Shown piece by piece: positions 9,023 to 17,517 of a DNA stretch of 50,822 nucleotides. A program made the position numbers and the translations under genes. Below the pieces are notes generated by a model. That model did not search any database and was not told the DNA's origin. It saw nothing but the letters and a program-made list of their open reading frames with translations. The DNA is from Planctomycetia bacterium. Its GTDB lineage: Bacteria > Planctomycetota > Planctomycetia > Gemmatales > Gemmataceae. The DNA lies in contig SYLG01000183.1 in the NCBI GenBank assembly GCA_005808665.1, positions 1 to 50,822 of the forward strand, written 5' to 3'. Each line of letters begins with the position of its first letter. Position 1 is the stretch's first letter.

Positions 9023-10525
9023 TTAACGGATTCCATAAACCCGTTTGTAAAGGTCCTGTTGTTCGGCCATCATTACGGCAAAAGCAGCGGAGCGATTTGG
9101 ATCCGGATCCACAGTAGAATCAAAATCGGGATCAGGAAAGGGTTTCGTTGAACTGAAAACCCCTAACGCCTCGAGGGCAAGAAGTGCCATGCCTCTGCTG
9201 GTGGTTTCGCTAATGCGGCAAGGCTTGATGGAGTGACCTAAAGCATCCGCCATTCGGGAAACCCAAAACGGGCTGGAAAGGAATCCCCCCCCCGCCACAA
9301 TTTCAATTTCGGCTTTTCCAAGGAAGCTACCCATGGAACCAAAAATAAGGGCCAACCGGCAGGAAACGGCCTCGAGTGAAGCCTGCATCAAATCCAGGGG
9401 GCTTGTATCCAGGGTGATTCCGGAGATAAGGCCTTTGGCTTTGTCATTCCAATTGGGGGCCCTTTCACCCGCCCAAAAGGGAAGGATGGTAAGGCCATGG
9501 ATGCCGACCTCCCTTTCGGATAGCCGTTCTTCCAGATGGGAAAATTCCTGGATGTTTTGCCTCATCCAAGCAAAAATGTTTCCGCCTTCGGTGGTGGCAC
9601 CGCCGATAAGGGGCCTATTCTTGTCGATCCGGTAATTCCAAAGTCCTTTGGGTAAGGTTGAGGGAACCCGCTTGGGTACGGTTCGAATGGCAGCGGTGGT
9701 TCCGATGGTCAGGGCAACTCTTCCTGGCTTATGGGCTCCACTTCCGACATTTGCGGCCGCCCCATCGGAAATAGGCAGGAACCATGGGATGTCGGCAAGG
9801 GAAGGCCAACGCCTGGCCCATTTGGCGGATAATCCACAAAGAGCATCGCTAAAATCCCCTAATGGTGCCATCCGGTTGGGTTCAAGGCTGGCCCGGTCCA
9901 ATCCCACCTGGTCCCATCCCAGCGATCTTCGATCAAGCAATCCTGTCCATGACGCAAGGGAAAGGCTTGTACGGATGGTTCCAAACCATTGACTCAACAA
10001 CCAATCGGTCCAGGAACAAATGGTTCGGGCCTTTTTCCACAAATCCCCCTGATTCCCGGATAGCCAAGCCAATCTCGCAGGCCAATAACTGCAATGGGTC
10101 ATGCAGCCTGTCCTATCGTGGTCCTGTGTTTGGTTGAACTTTTCGCGAAGCAATTCTGCCTCTGCCTGGCACTGATTGTCGGCATAGGTGAAAATTTCGG
10201 TGATGGGTTGTCCACGACCATCCAAAACAAGCATACTGCTGGCAAACGAATCGCAGGCAACCGCACGGATCTTGGAAGACAGGCTCCCAAGGCTTTCCAA
10301 AGCCTGGTCGATGACATTTCCGGCGGCCAAAAGCAAACGGTTGGGAGGAAATGTTCCCTCACCATTCCGACCTGTTTGAAGGACAACCACCTCCTTGCCT
10401 TGGACCCTATCCGGATGAAGCAACCTGGCCTGGGCATCATAAACCAAGGCACGAATGGAACTGGTCCCAATATCCAGAGTCAAAACAAGGGGGCCAACCG
10501 CCTCATCAGGAAGGACAAAGGCCAT
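9023..10525 (-). CDS. FGGY-family carbohydrate kinase (gluconokinase-like)
   Basis: 500-residue cytoplasmic sugar kinase. The N-terminal ATPase domain starts with TLDIGTSSIRALVYD (phosphate-1 loop at 18-23); the C-terminal domain carries the FGGY signature as VAGGGFLSSPFWVSRMADALG, plus TIGTTAAIR for nucleotide binding. The SSIRA version of the first motif is typical of gluconokinase/xylulokinase-like members; the true sugar cannot be decided from sequence. The family phosphorylates sugars or sugar acids using ATP. Only three bases separate it from the stop of pyrB, so the two are almost certainly co-transcribed despite unrelated pathways. Confidence 0.87.
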   Translation of the reverse strand: MAFVLPDEAVGPLVLTLDIGTSSIRALVYDAQARLLHPDRVQGKEVVVLQTGRNGEGTFPPNRLLLAAGNVIDQALESLGSLSSKIRAVACDSFASSMLVLDGRGQPITEIFTYADNQCQAEAELLREKFNQTQDHDRTGCMTHCSYWPARLAWLSGNQGDLWKKARTICSWTDWLLSQWFGTIRTSLSLASWTGLLDRRSLGWDQVGLDRASLEPNRMAPLGDFSDALCGLSAKWARRWPSLADIPWFLPISDGAAANVGSGAHKPGRVALTIGTTAAIRTVPKRVPSTLPKGLWNYRIDKNRPLIGGATTEGGNIFAWMRQNIQEFSHLEERLSEREVGIHGLTILPFWAGERAPNWNDKAKGLISGITLDTSPLDLMQASLEAVSCRLALIFGSMGSFLGKAEIEIVAGGGFLSSPFWVSRMADALGHSIKPCRISETTSRGMALLALEALGVFSSTKPFPDPDFDSTVDPDPNRSAAFAVMMAEQQDLYKRVYGIR

Positions 10526-10528
10526 AAA

Positions 10529-11503
10529 TCAGGCGCTCCCCTGGGATTCAACCTGCCTGGCTTGGGCCAGAAGGGACAAGATCGCCATCCTTACTCCCAG
10601 GCCGTTAGCCACTTGGTCAAAAATGGCGGAATTCGGTCCATCCGCCACCTCGGGAGTTAACTCCACGCCCCGATTGATCGGTCCTGGAGCCAGCAAAAGA
10701 AGGCACTTTTTGGCACGGGCCATTCGGGCGGCAGTCATCCCAAAAAGCCGATAATATTCACGAATGGAAGGGAAAAGGCCAACCCGTTGCCGTTCAAACT
10801 GGATCCTTAGCACATTGACGACATCCAGTTCAGGAAGGATTTCATCAAGGGAATAACCGATTTCGACCCCCATTTGGGTAACCTCGGCGGGAATAAGGGT
10901 TGGAGGGCCGCAAACAATCACCCGGGCTCCCATTTTTAAAAGGCCGTGAATATTCGACCGAGCCACCCGACTATGGGCAATGTCTCCCACCAGGCCTACT
11001 GATAATCCCTCCAACTTTTGAAACCGTTGGCGAATGGTAAGGATGTCAAGCAGTGCTTGGGTGGGATGTTCATGGGCTCCATCACCAGCGTTAATGATTC
11101 CCGCTTTGATGTGGTGGGTTAAAAGGTGTGGTGTGCCGGGAACACTATGGCGAACCACCGCAAAATCCATTCCTAACGCTTCCATGTTTCGGGCGGTGTC
11201 TATGAAGGATTCCCCTTTGGAAACACTGGAACCAGACGAAGAAAAATCGGTAACATCCGCCCCTAAACGCCTTGCTGCCTGGGCAAAACTAACCCTTGTC
11301 CGCGTGGAAGGCTCATAAAAAAGGTTTACCACCATCCGTCCAACAAGGGTTTGTAATTTGGATGATCCTGGCTTGCTATTGGGCAACATCCGTTGCGCTT
11401 CATCCAGGATATGGTGAATTTCCCAAGGAAATAGCTCTTCCAAACCCAACAAATGCTTCCGAGTCCAAACCCTATTTCCATTTTCATGAACCAAGGGAGG
11501 CAC
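10529..11503 (-). CDS. pyrB: Aspartate carbamoyltransferase catalytic subunit
   Basis: 324-residue enzyme of pyrimidine synthesis, joining carbamoyl phosphate and aspartate. The carbamoyl-phosphate loop FYEPSTRTR (62-70) is intact, as are [10 protein letters not shown] (146-155) and the C-terminal [11 protein letters not shown] aspartate-binding region. The start is GTG at 11503: GGAG lies six bases upstream and the frame has no ATG near the N-terminus. No pyrI or pyrC neighbour is present, but many bacteria pair PyrB with a distant PyrC. It heads the seven-gene minus-strand run; the 250 bp upstream contain the terminator of the adhesin gene. Confidence 0.95.
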   Translation of the reverse strand: MPPLVHENGNRVWTRKHLLGLEELFPWEIHHILDEAQRMLPNSKPGSSKLQTLVGRMVVNLFYEPSTRTRVSFAQAARRLGADVTDFSSSGSSVSKGESFIDTARNMEALGMDFAVVRHSVPGTPHLLTHHIKAGIINAGDGAHEHPTQALLDILTIRQRFQKLEGLSVGLVGDIAHSRVARSNIHGLLKMGARVIVCGPPTLIPAEVTQMGVEIGYSLDEILPELDVVNVLRIQFERQRVGLFPSIREYYRLFGMTAARMARAKKCLLLLAPGPINRGVELTPEVADGPNSAIFDQVANGLGVRMAILSLLAQARQVESQGSA

Positions 11504-11689
11504 GACCTACTCCGGAAACCAAAAGGAAAACCGATTTTTCCCTACTTGGCAGGTTTGGAATGCCAAATGGGACCCTATTCCATTTTAAGAAAAATTCGTT
11601 CCGTTCATGAAAAATTTAAGGGATACGCCATGTTTCCAAGCCAGGCAAAATGGGATTTGAAGCTAATGGCAAACCTAGGCAAGTTGCCA

Positions 11690-11725
11690 AAAAAATAGGT
11701 AAGAGCCTTTAACGGCCTTACCTAT
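11690..11725 (-). terminator. Intrinsic terminator after the surface-protein gene
   Basis: On the minus strand an inverted repeat TAGGTAAG / CTTACCTA plus inner GCC/GGC pairs encloses a six-base loop (with one unpaired base) and is followed by a run of T (complement of AAAAAA at 11690-11695). It lies about 30 bp beyond the stop at 11757, as expected for the end of that transcript, and insulates pyrB downstream. Confidence 0.8.
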
Positions 11726-11756
11726 TGGACCAATTGTATTTATTTGAAACAGGGTT

Positions 11757-14522
11757 TTAGATCGTGGTCGCCTTTTGATACGCCTCTTCACTGGAAAGGA
11801 TTCCAATTGCAGCCACCGCTTGGGTTCCCGCCTTTTTCGCGGAAGAAACCCAAAAGGTCAATCCGGATTGGCCAGCCAAACGGCCCAAATAGGTTGCATA
11901 AAACCCTTGTACCGTTTGGCCCAGGTATTCGTTGCTAAAAAGGAAAGCATTGACGACATTGGCCCGGGAGGTGCCTGAAAGCATAATGTTGGACCAGTTG
12001 GTCAATTCCTGAGGGGTTGGTGCCCGATAGAGCAGGTTTTGGAACAAGGAATTGACATAGGCCGTAACGGGAGGGTTTTTCAGTTGATATTCCGGACTAA
12101 TCAGGATTTGGGTCATCACTGTTTCTTGTGATTTTCCCGATAGAAGTTGGTTAACATAATTGTTAAGTCCGGGCAAATCGGCAGAACGACCCAAAAATTT
12201 GGTGTACCAGGATTGGACTTGTTTGACCCTATGCTCGGCGGAGTTCCAAATTGCTGTAACAACCGATTGGCGAGCCGCTCCCCCGTCCAAAAGCCCGACA
12301 TAATTGGTTAAGCCAGCCGGATCGGCTGCCCGATTGAGGATGGTTGAATAAAGGTAATTGACATATCCAGTATTACCTACACCTGTATTAATGGTGGTGA
12401 CAACCACATCATTGCCATCCCCCCCCGCATAGGTAATTACAAAACTGGCTCCCCCTGCGGAAAAAGTGCTACCTTCAGGTAGGCCAAAAAATGTTCCGGA
12501 AACCGGGGTGGAACTTCCGTTATTGATAATCGTGTATTTGGATCCATTGAGAGGGAAATATTGCCTCGCCAAGCTAACTTGGAGCGATGCGCCTGACAAT
12601 ATCACACCTGTACTGGCGGCAATTCTATCGTTGTTAAGTTGGCCGGGAGTTTGCAAATCAAATTGGGCGGTCGTTGAGGGACCAAGGTTTACCGTACTTA
12701 CCCGGAGTGTACCCACCGCATTGGGGGGAGCTCCCGGATTGACTACCTTGGCCGCTGCCGTTGCCGTCGTCACCGCCCCGACTGTTCCCAGGCCTGTGAA
12801 AACACCCCCGTTGACAACCACGGAGGTCGAGGGGAAGGACTCATTGATCTGCAATATTCCGTTACTTACGGAAAATGACCCGATGTAGTTGGAACCGGAT
12901 TGACCATTGGCAATGGTAAGGGTGGTGTTACCCGAACTTCCAGTTCCACCTTTGTTAATATCAACAGCACCAAAAAGGGGCCCGGAGACTGCTGCTTTTT
13001 GTTGGAAATTGATCATTGCATTTGTGGTTTTACTGGATTGAATTTGACCAACTACAGCCGTGTTTTGAAAATTGATATTTCCATTTGGTTGTTGAATGTT
13101 CAAATTGGTTATATTAACCTTACCTTGAAAATTGGTGGTCGCTGAATTCTGAACTATAACCTGAGCCAAATTTGCAACCGCAGGAACCACGGTGGTTGTT
13201 CCTGCTGACCCGGAATTTAACGATAAACTAACAAGGTTATTGATACCAGAAATAGACCCATTGTTTTGTCCCAAGGAGATATTGGCACCCAAAGGGGCAA
13301 CACCTTTATTCGTGGTGTCGATTCCTCCATTCGTTTGCAAAACGAGATTCCCAATGGAGATCGGTTGACCAAGGCTTGCTATGGTCCCACTGAGGTTTAT
13401 ATCCGAAAGCGTCGTAGGCGCATTAAAGCCACCCCCAAAAACATAATAATCGGTGGGGCCAGCTCCCATTGTCAGGGAACCATTGTTATCCAGGATGGTT
13501 GGCCCGGCAGTCGTGATATTCAGGATATTGGCCCCGCCTCCCATGGTCAGGTTGAAATTGGGGTTCAAGGGATCAATGAGAATGGAATCCGCAGTAATTT
13601 TGGAATTGATTGAAATGTCACCAGGGCCGGACAGCAGAAGTTGGCCAATAGGTGCCAATCCACCCAAGTCGCCCAAAGGAGCGTTTACCACCACTCCGGT
13701 ATTGGATTGAAGGTTTAATCCGGTATTGTTAAGGCTTTGAACCCCACCTCCAACGGTTATTTGACCTGAGGCCGTGAGCAGGTAATTGGTATTGTTCAAA
13801 ATATCAATATTAGTGCTACCTTGGAGGGTAATCATTCCCAAAATAGAGGGTGTATTCCCGGCTATCAATCCATCAATCAAATTGATTGAATTGGCAGTGA
13901 TGGTGATTGATCCATTAGCTTGAATCTGGTTTACTTCAATTCCATCATAGGCAGTAACATTTAAGTTAGTAATCCCATTATCCAATTGTCCGATTGACAT
14001 TCGGTAAAGTGAGGGTGGTGGGGTAACATCCGTAGGATCGCCGACCAAGTTCAAAGTAATGCTGTTTAATGCATTACCGGAGATGGAATAATCATCGATA
14101 TCCAGGACACCACCTTGGGTCGTGGTACTATGAACAAGGGAAATTTGCTTGTTCATGCCAAGACCGATTGCACTAAGGGTTCCACCTGTCCAAATAATAT
14201 CTCCCGCCTGGGCCCCGTTTGTGGAGTTTGGAATGATGATTTCGGTAATGGAAGGATTGGATAAATATCCTGATAGGTCGCTAATGCCAATGGTTGCATC
14301 ATTGGCATTCGGGGTTAAGGTAACCACCGATCCATTGATTGTGGGGGTAATGTTCGCCAGGGGCCCTACCCCAATGGCAATGTTGAACGCCGGGTTTTCC
14401 CGTTTCTCCAAGGATTCCAGACCCAATCGGGGTGAAAGGCGTTTGGATTTTCCATTGGAAGGATTTGAGCAAATCCATGCCCCAACCCATTTGCTCAAAA
14501 AACTACGATTCTTGGCGGTCAT
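11757..14522 (-). CDS. Secreted beta-strand-repeat surface protein with C-terminal DUF4214 domains
   Basis: About 921 residues from the ATG at 14520-14522 (the frame is open to 14675, but the extension looks non-coding). The N-terminus carries LGLESLEKRENPAF near residue 40, a motif shared by many large planctomycete exported proteins. A long Asn/Gly/Thr-rich beta-helix-like region of filamentous-adhesin or autotransporter style follows, with GGDGNDVVVTT near its end. The last ~220 residues hold two or three DUF4214 repeats (YLYSTILNRAADPAGLTNYV, then FLGRSADLPGLNNYV and LYRAPTPQELTNW). DUF4214 is typical of cell-surface and S-layer-like proteins. A role in adhesion or the extracellular matrix is inferred. 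It is transcribed alone with its own terminator. Confidence 0.8.
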   Translation of the reverse strand: MTAKNRSFLSKWVGAWICSNPSNGKSKRLSPRLGLESLEKRENPAFNIAIGVGPLANITPTINGSVVTLTPNANDATIGISDLSGYLSNPSITEIIIPNSTNGAQAGDIIWTGGTLSAIGLGMNKQISLVHSTTTQGGVLDIDDYSISGNALNSITLNLVGDPTDVTPPPSLYRMSIGQLDNGITNLNVTAYDGIEVNQIQANGSITITANSINLIDGLIAGNTPSILGMITLQGSTNIDILNNTNYLLTASGQITVGGGVQSLNNTGLNLQSNTGVVVNAPLGDLGGLAPIGQLLLSGPGDISINSKITADSILIDPLNPNFNLTMGGGANILNITTAGPTILDNNGSLTMGAGPTDYYVFGGGFNAPTTLSDINLSGTIASLGQPISIGNLVLQTNGGIDTTNKGVAPLGANISLGQNNGSISGINNLVSLSLNSGSAGTTTVVPAVANLAQVIVQNSATTNFQGKVNITNLNIQQPNGNINFQNTAVVGQIQSSKTTNAMINFQQKAAVSGPLFGAVDINKGGTGSSGNTTLTIANGQSGSNYIGSFSVSNGILQINESFPSTSVVVNGGVFTGLGTVGAVTTATAAAKVVNPGAPPNAVGTLRVSTVNLGPSTTAQFDLQTPGQLNNDRIAASTGVILSGASLQVSLARQYFPLNGSKYTIINNGSSTPVSGTFFGLPEGSTFSAGGASFVITYAGGDGNDVVVTTINTGVGNTGYVNYLYSTILNRAADPAGLTNYVGLLDGGAARQSVVTAIWNSAEHRVKQVQSWYTKFLGRSADLPGLNNYVNQLLSGKSQETVMTQILISPEYQLKNPPVTAYVNSLFQNLLYRAPTPQELTNWSNIMLSGTSRANVVNAFLFSNEYLGQTVQGFYATYLGRLAGQSGLTFWVSSAKKAGTQAVAAIGILSSEEAYQKATTI

Positions 14523-15103
14523 AATTCTTGGACCCTTTCGCTCAATGCCCGGGCCAGGGAGACAATTCTCTCCTACCACGGAAGGGAGTTCCATTGGGCC
14601 AATCGGCTCTTTTTCCCGACTAACCCATTGATAGCCAACGAGTTCCCAACAGCTTTTCAGGGGGGGACCCTTCAAATCCCCAATAACATCCCAATTACCC
14701 CATTTTTCCTCAACTTGGATTGAGTGGTTGGTTCTGTTAATAGGACGATCGAACCACTTTTCCCGATTGGCATAATCGGAAGGACCCTTTCCTTAGGCAG
14801 AATTAGCCCGGTCCCCAGGATTAGGAATGGGTCCAAATGGGTCTTTTTCGGCCCGGTGGTCCTACCCTTCATGATTCAAAAGAAACCATTTTTTTAGCAA
14901 GCAATTACCCCCCGGATTGCCATTTGAAATATTTGGGCTCCCAAGGACCCGGATGCTTTTTGAATAAATGGTTTATCCCGTTTGCAGGAAATCACTTTTG
15001 GGCATTTTTCATTCCCAAGGATGTTCCAAACCTTGAATGGACTTCCGGTGACAGGATCGGGTAATTAGTACCTTGGCAGGGATTCCACTCCAAGGGGCAA
15101 CGC
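14523..15103. other. Intergenic region between divergent genes
   Basis: About 580 bases separate the surface-protein start from the YdjM-like gene. Open frames here lack coding character. It must hold the divergent promoters of both neighbours, but I could not identify convincing -35/-10 pairs or an operator. AAGGGG seven bases before 15104 is the RBS of the plus-strand gene. Confidence 0.35.
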
Positions 15104-15964
15104 ATGGCCAGTTACCAGGGGCATTTCCGTTTCTCATCGGTATTGGCGGTTGGAACCGCTGCGGTAGCATGTATGTGGCTCCAATTTGATTGGGGCGCTA
15201 CCTTTCTGGTGATTGCCTTGACGATTATTGGGGGATTGGCCCCGGACCTGGATAGTGCATCGGGAATTCCGGTTCGGGAATTGTTTGGTTTGGCCTCAAT
15301 AGTTGCCCCCTTGTTTTTGGCTCCCAGGATCAAAGAACAACTTGGATTAACGATTGACCAACAGCTGGCCATGATCCTCATCCTGTATTTTTTTGTTAAA
15401 TACGGTTTATGCAACATTTTTAAACACTTTACGGTCCATAGAGGGATGTTTCACAGTATCCCCACCATGCTAATACTTGGCAGTTTAGTGTTTTTGGCTA
15501 CCAAGCATTCCACCGCCGAAGAAGAAACCATGATCCACCGCCTTACCTTTGCAATCTTTGCCATGGTAGGCTTTTTCGGTCACCTTGTTTTGGACGAATT
15601 CTATTCCATCAACCTTGATGGCATGGCCTTAAGTGTTAACCAATTTTCTGGGACTGCGGTGAAATTTATTGGCCCTTCCATGGGTTCCAATGTCTTTTGC
15701 TATGCCCTCCTTGGTGGCTGTGGTTACTGCGTTTATCACGACACAAAGGATCATTACGGGGAGGTAAAGGAAGCGGTCCAGACCATGCAAGGTAAAATGC
15801 TTTCTTCACCAAAAATGCCCCAATGGTTTGGTGGCAATAGCGGTGAAAAAATGGGGGTTGTCCCGGCTTTGGCGAATCCTGATTCAAAAACCACTCCATT
15901 GGTTTCCCCAACTAAAGCCAATGGGAACCTGATAACGGCCAGCTGGGATAATCCCGGAAAATAA
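15104..15964 (+). CDS. YdjM-like membrane-bound metal-dependent hydrolase (DUF457)
   Basis: 286-residue integral membrane protein with about five TM helices. The family's putative metal ligands are visible: an early His (QGH), LAPDLDSASG in the second helix region, HRGMFHS after the central helices, and HLVLDEFYS later. Members of the YdjM/DUF457 family are inner-membrane proteins annotated as metal-dependent hydrolases because of these conserved His/Asp residues; their substrate is unknown. The C-terminal ~70 residues are hydrophilic and probably cytoplasmic. RBS AAGGGGC precedes the ATG by a suitable distance. Convergent with the unknown gene at 15985. Confidence 0.82.
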   Translation: MASYQGHFRFSSVLAVGTAAVACMWLQFDWGATFLVIALTIIGGLAPDLDSASGIPVRELFGLASIVAPLFLAPRIKEQLGLTIDQQLAMILILYFFVKYGLCNIFKHFTVHRGMFHSIPTMLILGSLVFLATKHSTAEEETMIHRLTFAIFAMVGFFGHLVLDEFYSINLDGMALSVNQFSGTAVKFIGPSMGSNVFCYALLGGCGYCVYHDTKDHYGEVKEAVQTMQGKMLSSPKMPQWFGGNSGEKMGVVPALANPDSKTTPLVSPTKANGNLITASWDNPGK

Positions 15965-15984
15965 TTTTCGATGAGGATTTTTCA

Positions 15985-16425
15985 CTAGGTAAATTGGACC
16001 TTCATTTCACCATTTGAAAGTATCATGGCTACCATTTCTCCTTCCACGGTGACCCCTTGAGAGGATAAGGCCTCCGACCCGTTGATTCGAATGACCTCCC
16101 CTTGGCTTTCGACCCCTGGCAACCCCTTTAACAGGACATGAACCTGTTCCAAAACCAAAGATTTCAGGAAGGGTATGGGTAACGATTTTCCCAGTTTTAT
16201 TTGTATTAGTTTCGACAAAACAACCTTTCCCTCAAAGGAAAGAGCCCATTTCATTTCAAATCCCAGGGAACCTAGTGGAGTTTTAATGCTCCCCCGGGTT
16301 AATACCCCCTCAGAGGTAAACTCCGCCTCCTGGAGGATCAGGTCAACCCTTGAGTTGGTTACCCAAGCCAGAAGCTTTAACAAATCGGCGTTGGTTAAAA
16401 CCATTTCTTTAAGGGAAACCTTCAT
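15985..16425 (-). CDS. Hypothetical 146-residue protein, LmeA/DUF2993-like composition
   Basis: I do not recognise a firm family. The protein has no signal peptide or TM helix and alternates beta strands with amphipathic segments (SLKEMVLTNADLLKLLA, then EGVLTRGSIKTPLG, then a Lys/Leu-rich middle). This resembles lipid-binding DUF2993-type beta-barrel proteins, but the similarity is impressionistic. It is divergent from the oxidoreductase gene at 16507 with about 80 bp between them, and convergent with the YdjM-like gene. The ATG at 16423-16425 has only a weak GGAA upstream. Confidence 0.6.
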   Translation of the reverse strand: MKVSLKEMVLTNADLLKLLAWVTNSRVDLILQEAEFTSEGVLTRGSIKTPLGSLGFEMKWALSFEGKVVLSKLIQIKLGKSLPIPFLKSLVLEQVHVLLKGLPGVESQGEVIRINGSEALSSQGVTVEGEMVAMILSNGEMKVQFT

Positions 16426-16506
16426 TATTTAATTCCAAATGTGCCTTTGATACCCAGCCCCAAGGCATTAGGTTCCATAAAAAAGGAATAGGAAATGAGG
16501 TGCTTC

Positions 16507-17511
16507 ATGGTTCCAAAAAAAATTCGGTTTGGGGTTTTAGGAGTTGCGAAAATCAATGACCGGGTCTTTCCCTCATTTGAGCGAACCCAACATGCGGAAT
16601 TGGCCGGTATTGCCAGCCGCGACCCCCAAAAAAGCGAAAAAGCTGCCCAATTGTGGAACATTCCGAAGCATTTTGGTTCTTATGAAGACTTGATTGCCGA
16701 CCCTGCCATTGATGTCATTTATAACCCACTTCCCAACCACTTGCATGACAAGTATACCCGGCTTGCCGCGGAAAAGGGCAAGCACATCCTTTGTGAGAAG
16801 CCCCTTTGTCCTTCCGCCCAAGAATCGAAATCCCTTTTTGATTATTGCAAAGCCCAAAAGGTCATCCTGATGGATGGTTTCATGTGGCCTCACCATCCAA
16901 GGACGAAAAAACTTCGCGATATTCTGGATTCGGGTCGATTGGGGAAGGTTCGGCGAGCTCATGGCTCCTTTACTTATCCCATGGATCCCCTTGATCCGGA
17001 TAATATCCGGCTCAAACCTGAAATGGGGGGAGGAGGATTATTGGATGTTGGCTGCTATCCGATCTATGGCATTCGCTGGGCGTTTGGCGAGGAACCGGTT
17101 CGAGCGTACGCCTCTGCGGAATGGAAATACGGGGTGGATATTGAAATGGCAGGGGTCTTGGAGTTTGCCGATGGCCGGACGGCGACCTTTGATTGTGGGT
17201 TCACCCAACCCCTCCGCATGAACCTGGAAATCGTGTGCGAAAAAGGAGTTGTCCGGATTCCCAAAATGTGGCTTCCGGAACCGGAAGCGAGCTATCACAT
17301 CGAGTTTAGCGACGGCGGCCACGAGCAGGGCACCTTGCCTGGGATGGATCAAATCGCCTGCATGTTGGATAACATGGCAAAAAAGATTAAGGGTCTTCCC
17401 AATGATGTCCCGTGTGGCAGAAACGCTTTCCGAACAGTTGCGGTGCTGGATGCCTTGGCAAAATCCGCTGTGGATCATCGACCTGTTGAAATAACCAAAT
17501 GGGAAGATTAG
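16507..17511 (+). CDS. Gfo/Idh/MocA-family NAD(P)-dependent oxidoreductase
   Basis: About 334 residues. The N-terminal Rossmann fold starts at KIRFGVLGVAKI and the catalytic EKP motif (ILCEKPLC) is present near residue 100. The C-terminal alpha/beta domain carries GGGGLLDVGCYPI, the usual Asp of the substrate site. The closest visible type is the dTDP-3-amino-sugar/glucose-fructose oxidoreductase or dimeric dihydrodiol dehydrogenase-like branch, which oxidises or reduces sugars or diols; the substrate is not readable. ATG at 16495 is an alternative start four codons upstream; ATG at 16507 has GAGG six bases before it. No signal peptide, so cytoplasmic. It ends six bases from the convergent U32 gene. 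Confidence 0.88.
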   Translation: MVPKKIRFGVLGVAKINDRVFPSFERTQHAELAGIASRDPQKSEKAAQLWNIPKHFGSYEDLIADPAIDVIYNPLPNHLHDKYTRLAAEKGKHILCEKPLCPSAQESKSLFDYCKAQKVILMDGFMWPHHPRTKKLRDILDSGRLGKVRRAHGSFTYPMDPLDPDNIRLKPEMGGGGLLDVGCYPIYGIRWAFGEEPVRAYASAEWKYGVDIEMAGVLEFADGRTATFDCGFTQPLRMNLEIVCEKGVVRIPKMWLPEPEASYHIEFSDGGHEQGTLPGMDQIACMLDNMAKKIKGLPNDVPCGRNAFRTVAVLDALAKSAVDHRPVEITKWED

Positions 17512-17517
17512 TCTTTC

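Noticed and set aside
14837-15064. A 75-codon plus-strand frame before the YdjM-like gene.
   Set aside because: No RBS, no family features and biased residue use; probably intergenic.
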